Positions 55,341 through 62,809 of a DNA stretch of 64,000 bases are shown piece by piece. The translations under genes were made by a program, and so were the position numbers. A model generated the notes under the pieces. It saw only the letters and a list, made by a program, of their open reading frames with translations, searched no databases and was not told where the DNA came from. Each line of letters starts with the position of its first letter. Position 1 is the first letter of the stretch. Source of the DNA: Pedobacter polaris (GTDB lineage Bacteria > Bacteroidota > Bacteroidia > Sphingobacteriales > Sphingobacteriaceae); the NCBI RefSeq assembly GCF_005116505.1, contig NZ_SWBR01000002.1, positions 62,314 through 126,313 of the forward strand, written 5' to 3'.

Positions 55341-56819
55341 ATGGAACAAACTATCATCATCAATTTTTCTGGCGGCATTATTTCTCCAGGAAATCTGTAC
55401 AATATACTTGTTGCAACTAGCAAAAGTAGGATTAGGTTTGTCCGTTTTGGTTTAAGACAGCAGTTATTGGTAGATATTGCCTCTTATAACTTGAAGGCAT
55501 TTACTGATGAACTTGATCAATTGGGAATTGATTATGAGGTTGACGAAAATAATTTTCCTAACATCATTAGTTCCTATCCCGCAGAAGAAATTTTTATTCG
55601 TAATTCTTGGTTAACAGAAGGGGTTTATAAAGATATTTTTGATGCAATTAATTTCCGGCCATCGGTTAAAGTAAATATTTGTGATAGCAATCAAAGTTTT
55701 ACACCAATGCTAACAGGAAACATCAATTGGATAGCTTCTCCTCAATCGGCGCATTATTGGCATCTCATTATCCGTTTTCCTAAAACCAATGTAGTTTACG
55801 AGTGGAATCAACTTTGTTATACCAATAATATAGCAATGATGACCCAGCAAATAGAAGCAATTATTAATGCGAATCCATCAGCATTTATAGATAATGAAAA
55901 AGCAAGGGGGGAAAAGCTTTTTTCTTTGTTAAATATTTCGAATTTCATTACCAAACCTGCTGAGAATTCGGTTTCACTTTCTTCCTTTAATTTACCTTAT
56001 TATGAGGGCCTAAATCGTTATAACAATAAATATTGGTTAGGTATTTATAGACGTGATGAGTTGTTTGCTGTAGATTTTTTAAAGAAAATTTGCTTGCTCT
56101 GTTTGGAGACCAAGTTAGGGCAACTTTGCTGTACATCTTGGAAAACAATCATCATTAAAGGAATTGATGAGCAACACAAACACTATTGGAATGCACTATT
56201 AGAAGAATTTGAAGTTAATATGCGCCATGCAGCAAACGAATTGAATTTTCAGGTAGAAGACCACTGTGTGGAAGGTTTAGAATTAAAAAACTATTTGGTT
56301 AAACATTTAAGTGTAAACGATACAAGAACCTTCGGGATTTGTTTTGGTATAAAAACTCGGAAAAAAAGTGAGGTATTTAGTAGTATACTCATTAGGAAAA
56401 GGTATTTGATCAATTTGCCAGGGATAAAGATATTTGCTGTTTATGATATCCTATGTGCTAAAAATTTTAACCCTAACGAGCGTACGGGTTATGTTTTTAG
56501 CAAAGGCAATCCAAAATCCTTATTGCCCGAACAGGTGCGCAGAGCAGTACTTAAATTTTATCAAGCTAGGTTGGGGGTTAAAAATGAACAACTAATTACA
56601 CAAACAAGCTCAGACCAATTAATAGCTAAGGAAATAGAATTTCTATATCAATGTAGTGATTGTTTTACTGTTTACAGTGAGGATTTAGGAGATGTAACTC
56701 AAGGCATTGTGGCTGGTACAAAGTTCGATGATTTGCCTACCAACTTTTGTTGTTCACTTTGTGAGAACGATAAAAATAACTTCATAAAGGTGGAAAAAAT
56801 GGCGCTTCAAATTTTATAA
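55341..56819 (+). CDS. NiR/SiR-like protein with C-terminal rubredoxin domain
   Basis: 492 residues. Two stretches resemble the ferredoxin-like half-domains of nitrite/sulfite reductases: GGIISPGNLYNI...RFGLRQQLLVDI (about 9-55) and KICLLCLETKLGQLCCTSWKTIIIKGI (about 244-270). The siroheme/cluster ligands (CxxxxxC, CxxxC) are absent. The C-terminus (about 433-485) is rubredoxin-like: Cys438-x2-Cys441, GTKFDDLPTNFCC, and Cys471-x2-Cys474. It starts six bases after the preceding gene, hence in the operon. Likely an electron-transfer component for nitrate or nitrite reduction; this is inferred. Confidence 0.8.
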   Translation: MEQTIIINFSGGIISPGNLYNILVATSKSRIRFVRFGLRQQLLVDIASYNLKAFTDELDQLGIDYEVDENNFPNIISSYPAEEIFIRNSWLTEGVYKDIFDAINFRPSVKVNICDSNQSFTPMLTGNINWIASPQSAHYWHLIIRFPKTNVVYEWNQLCYTNNIAMMTQQIEAIINANPSAFIDNEKARGEKLFSLLNISNFITKPAENSVSLSSFNLPYYEGLNRYNNKYWLGIYRRDELFAVDFLKKICLLCLETKLGQLCCTSWKTIIIKGIDEQHKHYWNALLEEFEVNMRHAANELNFQVEDHCVEGLELKNYLVKHLSVNDTRTFGICFGIKTRKKSEVFSSILIRKRYLINLPGIKIFAVYDILCAKNFNPNERTGYVFSKGNPKSLLPEQVRRAVLKFYQARLGVKNEQLITQTSSDQLIAKEIEFLYQCSDCFTVYSEDLGDVTQGIVAGTKFDDLPTNFCCSLCENDKNNFIKVEKMALQIL

Positions 56820-57160
56820 TTGATTTTGGAACCAACAACCAAGGAATTGATCAAAGTATTTGAAGCGCAAGGCAAATGCTAAAAAATTTAAGGCAGTCCT
56901 ACTTTTCGCTTGTATTTTTTTAATGTCCTTCGACTTCGCTACCGATGTAAAATCGGCACACGTCAGGATGACATTCAAAAAGATACCGCTTCAATTAGGG
57001 CTATTTAACTTAGACCTGTGCAAGGAAACCCTTCATAGTAGCACAAACCTGCGTAAAATAAACCCGATTAAACGAAAAGCCCACAGCGCAGCGAGGACTT
57101 GCAGTGAAAGCGGGACTAACATTAAAATGAAAAACAAGTTTGCTTTTCAAAAATCCTAAA
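56820..57160. other. intergenic region made of repeat fragments
   Basis: About 340 bases, noticeably richer in G and C. GTCCTTCGACTTCGCT (56925-56940) and CAGGATGACA (56964-56973) are the two parts of a common Bacteroidota repeat, split by a short insert with the hairpin CCGAT-GTAAA-ATCGG (56942-56956). A second known repeat type (cagcgcagcgaggacttgcagtgaaagcgggac) sits at 57083-57115. A 99-codon open frame across these is judged non-coding. Confidence 0.6.
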
Positions 57161-57745
57161 TTATAACTCATTAAGTTCAGTAGGAGAGTTAAAGTTCTTG
57201 AAACAACTTCGTTCAGCAGCCGGTAAGATTAGTTTATCTGTATTCAACAAATCTAGCGTTGCATGCATACTATGTTTTTTCAAGTTTCCTTCCTTGTAAA
57301 ACTTTACTATTTTTGCTAGGCCTTTTGCTGTATAAATACCGCATAAAGGTTCGTAAAATTCATTATTTAAGAAAACATAAGCGTCAAAATCAGGATGCTG
57401 TTTCTGTTCATGTATCAGTTTATTTATTAAGCTGATGTCCATTTTAATCAAATCGCAAGCTAAAACGAAAAGGTCTTCAGCAGGAGCTGATAAATGCACA
57501 GATAAAATACCTTTTAATGGTCCGCCAATATGTAGGGTTTGGTTATCAGGGATAAGATTTTCTTTTTGAAATAAGTTGCTATAAATTGCTTCTTGACCAG
57601 TGTTAACAGAAAACTTAACTGGAATGTTTAAAGATTTTAATTTTCTTTCAGCTAGACTTGCCCAAGTTTGATTATTAACCAACATAGTTCCTTTATCTGC
57701 GCCCATTCGCACACTTTGTCCACCACAAAGTACTAAACCTATCAT
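57161..57745 (-). CDS. mobA: molybdenum cofactor guanylyltransferase
   Basis: 194 residues, attaches GMP to Mo-molybdopterin to give the bis-MGD form required by NasA-type nitrate reductases. It has the N-terminal LCGGQSVRMGADKG nucleotide motif, GGPLKGILS and VLACDLIKMD metal-binding region, and the PLCGIYTAKG strand. Its start overlaps the stop of the FNR-like gene by one base (TAATG), so the two are a small operon facing the nitrate genes. Confidence 0.9.
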   Translation of the reverse strand: MIGLVLCGGQSVRMGADKGTMLVNNQTWASLAERKLKSLNIPVKFSVNTGQEAIYSNLFQKENLIPDNQTLHIGGPLKGILSVHLSAPAEDLFVLACDLIKMDISLINKLIHEQKQHPDFDAYVFLNNEFYEPLCGIYTAKGLAKIVKFYKEGNLKKHSMHATLDLLNTDKLILPAAERSCFKNFNSPTELNEL

Positions 57746-58434
57746 TACTTAACTTGGTTACTTAAATCTGTTAAGCCTTCCTCATTTAAAATACTGATCA
57801 TTTTGCCCTTTAATACAATTAGCTTTTCTGCAATTAACTCATTCATTGTTCTAAAAACAGTTTCGTAGGTGGCGCCAGTATAAGCAGCTAAATCTTGTCT
57901 GCTTAAATCTAAATTAAGGCAATCATCGGCATTTAATCCAAATTGATCTCTCAAACTCAATAGAGCAACGGCTAACCTGCTTTTTACAGACATTAATGCC
58001 AGGTTGCGCATTTTCTTTTCCGATGCATTTAATTCATCAGCATAGAACATCAACATGCCGTAGGCAAAATCATTGTTAACCTTTAAAGTAGTTTTGAAAA
58101 AATCGATAGGAACGAAACAAACAGTAGTAGTTTCTAATGCAGTAGCAGAAATAGGGTAGAAGGATAAGTTAGATGCAATTCCCCTATGCCCTAAAATAGC
58201 ACCGTTATTTGCGAAACGTAAAATCAATTCTTTGTCGCCCCACTTTTTGTGCACTTTAACATTACCAGAAGTTACAAAATAAACACCAGTTACAGGGTCG
58301 CCTTCTTTAATAATTAATTCTCCTTTTTTTGCTATAAAATTTTGTTTATGACTAGCAATAGCCGGATGCCATTCTTGCAAAGAGAGCTTGCACATGAAAC
58401 AAGTTTGTAAATCACAGCTTTTATTTTTCTTCAT
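57745..58434 (-). CDS. Crp/Fnr-family regulator with FNR-like cysteines
   Basis: 229 residues from ATG 58434 (MKKNKSC). An N-terminal cysteine cluster Cys7-x4-Cys12-x2-Cys15 plus a central Cys106 reproduces the four-cysteine layout of E. coli FNR (20, 23, 29, 122), with nearly the same distance to the central cysteine. The cyclic-nucleotide-binding fold has EGDPVTGVYFVTSG. The helix-turn-helix is LSRQDLAAYTGATYETVFRTMNEL with the DNA-contacting Glu and Arg. It probably senses oxygen through a [4Fe-4S] cluster and controls the nitrate cluster; both are inferred. Confidence 0.85.
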   Translation of the reverse strand: MKKNKSCDLQTCFMCKLSLQEWHPAIASHKQNFIAKKGELIIKEGDPVTGVYFVTSGNVKVHKKWGDKELILRFANNGAILGHRGIASNLSFYPISATALETTTVCFVPIDFFKTTLKVNNDFAYGMLMFYADELNASEKKMRNLALMSVKSRLAVALLSLRDQFGLNADDCLNLDLSRQDLAAYTGATYETVFRTMNELIAEKLIVLKGKMISILNEEGLTDLSNQVK

Positions 58435-58545
58435 CGTTAAGGCTATTGAACAAAAATAGGATATAAAAGGTAAAATTAATGCAAGCCTAATACAAATTAA
58501 ACTCACAGCTAATTTTAGGGATAAATAATGGAATTAACTTAAAGA

Positions 58546-58558
58546 ACAAACGTTTGCG
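58546..58558. promoter_or_regulatory. LacI-type operator upstream of GH31 gene
   Basis: ACAAACGTTTGCG with the palindromic core CAAACGTTTG, central CG, as in LacI/GalR-family operators. It lies 130 bases before the GH31 start. The same 13 bases recur at 62657 before the GH2 gene. Confidence 0.6.
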
Positions 58559-58687
58559 TTGTAATTAAATATTAAAAAACAATTTTCATTCCTATTTTGG
58601 TGTTATTAATTCTCTACTAATAGCAAATGAAAATATATTCACAATGCCTTTTGAGATAGAGAAGACCTTAAACGAACCTAAAAATTA

Positions 58688-61600
58688 ATGAAAATATTTT
58701 GTATGTCTAAACCCAGTAAAGCAGTTTTGTTTTTACTTGCTTTTTCTCTTTTTATGTCTGTTTTGCCATTAGCAGCACAACAAATAAATAGTGTAAAACT
58801 AGAAAAATCACAGGATACGAAAGTGATTAATGCAAGAAAAATCAATTCTACAACTGTTGAGGTATTGCTTTCGGATAATCAAAGATTGACAGTAGATTTT
58901 TATGGGGAAAATATTTTTAGGCTATTTCAAGATAATAATGGTGGTGTGATCAGGGACCCAGAAGCTAAACCAACAGCACAAATTTTGGTAAAAAATCCGC
59001 GTAAGCCAGTATCTATACTTACTGTAAAAGATGAAAACGGACAAATCTTTATTTCAACAGCAAGTATTACAATACTAATAGATAAAAATACAAACTTATT
59101 TAAGGTAATTAATCAAAAAAGCCAAACTCTTGTTATCGAGGAGATGGTTCCTGTTATTTTCGATAAAAATAAAGTGACTTTAACCTTTAAAGAACAACCC
59201 GAAGAATATTTTTATGGTGGTGGTGTACAGAATGGCCGTTTTTCTCACAAAGGAAAATCAATTGCAATCGAAAACCAAAATAGCTGGACAGATGGTGGTG
59301 TGGCTTCTCCAAATCCGTACTATTGGAGCACAAAAGGGTATGGGGTAATGTTTTACACATTCAAAAAAGGGCGATACGATTTTGGAGCTTCAACAAAAGG
59401 AACAGTAAAATTAGCTCATGAAACTGATTATTTGGATGTTTTTTTGATGGTGAATGATGGTGCTGTACCTTTATTAAACGATTTTTATCAACTAACAGGA
59501 AATCCAGTTTTATTGCCAAAATTTGGTTTTTATGAAGGCCATCTAAATGCTTTTAACCGCGATTATTGGAAAGCAGATAGTACTGGGATTTTATTTGAAG
59601 ATGGCCAACGATACAAAGAAAGCCAGAAAGATAATGGAGGAATTAAAGAATCGCTTAATGGTGAAAAAAATAATTATCAGTTTTCAGCTCGTGCGGTAAT
59701 CGATAGGTATAAAAAACACGATATGCCCTTAGGCTGGATTTTACCAAACGATGGCTATGGCGCTGGATATGGTCAAACCGAAACTTTAGACGGTAACATT
59801 GCTAACTTAAAAAGCTTTGGTGATTATGCTCGTAAAAATGGTGTAGAAATTGGCTTGTGGACACAATCTGATTTACATCCGAAGCCAGAAATTAGTCCGT
59901 TGTTACAGCGTGATATTTTAAAAGAAGTAAAAGATGCTGGCGTTCGTGTTTTAAAAACAGATGTAGCTTGGGTAGGGGCAGGCTATTCTTTCGGATTAAA
60001 TGGTGTAGCCGATGTTGGTCAAATCATTCCTGATTACGGTAACAATGCAAGACCATTTATTATTTCTTTAGATGGTTGGGCAGGTACACAACGCTATGCA
60101 ACCATTTGGTCTGGCGATCAAACTGGAGGTAATTGGGAGTACATTCGTTTCCATATTCCTACATATATTGGTTCTGGTTTATCAGGTCAACCAAACATAA
60201 CTTCTGATATGGATGGTATTTTTGGAGGTAAAAATGGAGCAATGAACATCAGAGATTTTCAATGGAAAACTTTTACCCCAATGCAATTAAATATGGATGG
60301 CTGGGGTTCTAGTCAAAAATATCCTCAGGCACAAGGCGAGCCTGTTACCTCCATTAATCGTAATTATTTGAAATTAAAATCAGCTTTGCTCCCTTATCAA
60401 TACAGTATTGCAAAAGAGGCGGTAGATGGTTTGCCTATCATCAGAGCAATGTTTTTAGCAGCCCCTAATGCTTATACACAAGGTATAGCTACCCAATATC
60501 AATACCTATTTGGTCCACACTTCTTGGTAGCACCAATTTATCAAGCTACTAAGGCAGATGAAAAAGGGAATGATATCCGCAATAATATTTACTTACCAGA
60601 AGGTACTTGGATAGATTATTTTTCGGGAGAAAAATACACCGGAAATAGGGTCATTAATAGTTTTGATGTACCAATCTGGAAAATCCCGGTTTTTGTAAAA
60701 AATGGTGCAATTATCCCAATGGCAAACCCAACTAACAATGTTTCGGAAGTGAACAAAGCACTGCGTAGCTATGAGGTTTATCCTAGTGGCAATAGCAATT
60801 TTACAGATTATGATGATGATGGGATAACTGAGGCCTATAAATTGGGTAAAAACGTAACTACACTAATTACTTCCTCGGTAGATAAGGATAATGCCCTAAT
60901 AACCATAGCAACCACCAAAGGCGATTTTGAAGGTTTTGTAAAAGAGAAAGCAACTTCGTTTGTAATTAATGTAACAACTGAACCTAAAAGTGTTTCTGCT
61001 AAAATTGGTGGTAAAAGCGTAAAATTAGTAGAAGCTAAATCGGTTGATGAATTTACTCAATTACAAAATGGATATTTTTATGATGCTAAACCTAATTTAA
61101 ATCGCTTTGCTACAAAAGGAAGTGATTTTGAAAAAGTAGTAATGGTTAAAAATGCACAGTTGTTAGTGAAATTAGGACCAACTGATGTAACAGTAAATAA
61201 TGTGGTATTGGAAATTAAAGGTTTCCGTTTCGAGCCTACTGATAAAAACCGTGTTTCAATAGGTTTATTAACTACACCAGCTTTGGCTCAAGTTACCGAG
61301 AAAAACAAAAGTGCTTTTGGCCTACAACCAACTTGGAAAAAAGTAGATAATGCTGATTTTTATGAGATTGAGTTTAACGAAATGTTATATACCACCATTA
61401 AAGATACCACTTTTGTGTTTGATGGTTTAACACCAGAAACGGCTTATACTTTTAAATTAAGAGCAGTTAACAAAGAAGGTAATTCTGATTGGGCACAAAT
61501 AGATGCAACAACTACAACAAACCCATTACAGTTTGCCATAAAAGGAATTAGAGCCACAAGTACAGCTGAAGATCAAGGTGGTTCTGGCATTAATAAATTA

Positions 61601-62548
61601 TTTGATTTTGATATAGACAATGGCTGGCATACAAAATGGGGGCAAAATGCGGTGCCATTTGATATTGTAATGGATTTAAAAAGTGTAAACCAATTAGAGA
61701 AAATTCAATACTTACCACGTGCTGGAGGAGGAAATGGAGTGTTGCTAAAAGGAACTATTTTTTATAGCGATAATAAATCTACATGGACAGAAGCAGGTAA
61801 ATTTGAATGGGCCAAAAATGGGGATGTTAAAACTTTCGAAATTAAAGATCATCCCACAGCACGTTATATCAAAATTGCTGTTAGCACTGCTGTTGGTGGT
61901 TTTGGTTCTGGAAGAGAATTATATGTATTTAAGGTGCCTGGAACAGAAAGCTACATTCCGGGTGATATTAACAACGATAAAATAATTGATGGTAACGATT
62001 TAACCTCTTATACCAATTATACTGGTTTACGCAAAGGCGATGGAGATTTTGATGGTTATATCAGTAATGGTGATATAAATAAAAATAACTTGATTGATGC
62101 TTACGATATTTCTAATGTAGCAACGCAGTTAGATGGTGGTGTAGAAATTGGTAAAGCCGATAAATTATCTGGTAGTTTAGTTTTAACTACTGCAAAAACA
62201 ACTTACAAAGAGGGAGAAGTTGTGGAGGTAAAAGTGAAAGGTACAAATCTAGCTAGTGTAAATGCAATAAGTTTTGGTTTACCATACAATCCACTAGATT
62301 TTGATTTTGTAGGTGTACAGGCCCTTGGAGTAAAGGAAATGGATAACCTTACTTACGATAGATTACATACCAATGGCAAAAAAGCCCTGTATCCAACTTT
62401 TGTAAATGTAGGTGATAAAGAAACGCTAAAGGGAAATGTTGATTTATTCCTTATTAAATTAAAAGCCAAACGTAAAGTAACCTTTAACCTTAAGCTTGTT
62501 GATGGTTTATTGGTTGACAAGAACCTCAATTCCATTACGATTGAGTAA
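58688..62548 (+). CDS. multi-modular GH31 alpha-glycosidase with dockerin- and cohesin-like modules
   Basis: Exported glycoside hydrolase of 1286 residues: signal peptide (about 1-35, ending PLAAQ), N-terminal GH31 beta-sandwich, then a TIM barrel with the probable nucleophile Asp425 (LKTDVAW) and acid/base Asp477 (WSGDQ), and the C-terminal beta domains (to about 860). Accessory parts follow: fibronectin type III (about 870-955), F5/8 discoidin/CBM32 (about 960-1085), a dockerin type I-like pair of calcium motifs (PGDINNDKIIDGNDL at 1091 and GDINKNNLIDAYDI), and a cohesin-like domain (about 1159-1286). Substrate likely alpha-xyloside, alpha-glucoside or similar; undetermined. Confidence 0.88.
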   Translation: MKIFCMSKPSKAVLFLLAFSLFMSVLPLAAQQINSVKLEKSQDTKVINARKINSTTVEVLLSDNQRLTVDFYGENIFRLFQDNNGGVIRDPEAKPTAQILVKNPRKPVSILTVKDENGQIFISTASITILIDKNTNLFKVINQKSQTLVIEEMVPVIFDKNKVTLTFKEQPEEYFYGGGVQNGRFSHKGKSIAIENQNSWTDGGVASPNPYYWSTKGYGVMFYTFKKGRYDFGASTKGTVKLAHETDYLDVFLMVNDGAVPLLNDFYQLTGNPVLLPKFGFYEGHLNAFNRDYWKADSTGILFEDGQRYKESQKDNGGIKESLNGEKNNYQFSARAVIDRYKKHDMPLGWILPNDGYGAGYGQTETLDGNIANLKSFGDYARKNGVEIGLWTQSDLHPKPEISPLLQRDILKEVKDAGVRVLKTDVAWVGAGYSFGLNGVADVGQIIPDYGNNARPFIISLDGWAGTQRYATIWSGDQTGGNWEYIRFHIPTYIGSGLSGQPNITSDMDGIFGGKNGAMNIRDFQWKTFTPMQLNMDGWGSSQKYPQAQGEPVTSINRNYLKLKSALLPYQYSIAKEAVDGLPIIRAMFLAAPNAYTQGIATQYQYLFGPHFLVAPIYQATKADEKGNDIRNNIYLPEGTWIDYFSGEKYTGNRVINSFDVPIWKIPVFVKNGAIIPMANPTNNVSEVNKALRSYEVYPSGNSNFTDYDDDGITEAYKLGKNVTTLITSSVDKDNALITIATTKGDFEGFVKEKATSFVINVTTEPKSVSAKIGGKSVKLVEAKSVDEFTQLQNGYFYDAKPNLNRFATKGSDFEKVVMVKNAQLLVKLGPTDVTVNNVVLEIKGFRFEPTDKNRVSIGLLTTPALAQVTEKNKSAFGLQPTWKKVDNADFYEIEFNEMLYTTIKDTTFVFDGLTPETAYTFKLRAVNKEGNSDWAQIDATTTTNPLQFAIKGIRATSTAEDQGGSGINKLFDFDIDNGWHTKWGQNAVPFDIVMDLKSVNQLEKIQYLPRAGGGNGVLLKGTIFYSDNKSTWTEAGKFEWAKNGDVKTFEIKDHPTARYIKIAVSTAVGGFGSGRELYVFKVPGTESYIPGDINNDKIIDGNDLTSYTNYTGLRKGDGDFDGYISNGDINKNNLIDAYDISNVATQLDGGVEIGKADKLSGSLVLTTAKTTYKEGEVVEVKVKGTNLASVNAISFGLPYNPLDFDFVGVQALGVKEMDNLTYDRLHTNGKKALYPTFVNVGDKETLKGNVDLFLIKLKAKRKVTFNLKLVDGLLVDKNLNSITIE

Positions 62549-62577
62549 GATAATTTATTCTTTACTGATATTATGAA

Positions 62578-62609
62578 TCTGTCTTTCACTTAAATAAGTG
62601 GAAGACAGA
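62578..62609 (+). terminator. strong hairpin after GH31 gene
   Basis: TCTGTCTTTCACTT-AAAT-AAGTGGAAGACAGA forms 14-base arms with one G-T pair and a four-base loop, 29 bases after the stop. No T run follows, so it may be an mRNA-stabilising 3' end or a bidirectional terminator rather than a classical one. Confidence 0.55.
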
Positions 62610-62656
62610 GTTGTTGTAAAACTACCGGAAGCCATGTACTTAACAAGAAGAGAAAA

Positions 62657-62669
62657 ACAAACGTTTGCG
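62657..62669. promoter_or_regulatory. LacI-type operator upstream of GH2 gene
   Basis: ACAAACGTTTGCG, identical over 13 bases to the site at 58546 before the GH31 gene. It lies about 140 bases before the GH2 start. Confidence 0.6.
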
Positions 62670-62809
62670 CTGAATAACTATATAAAAATTTATTCAATTG
62701 ATGCTCATTATTAGAAAGCCGATTTATCGTTTTAATCCATAATAATTTTAAGCTAACATCAAATAGCAGTACAAATCATATTAAAAACACTCACAAATCA
62801 AACTCACAA

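Noticed and set aside
56860..57159. A 99-codon open frame after the rubredoxin gene
   Set aside because: It runs across fragments of known dispersed repeats, has no recognisable domain and a composition unlike the neighbours.
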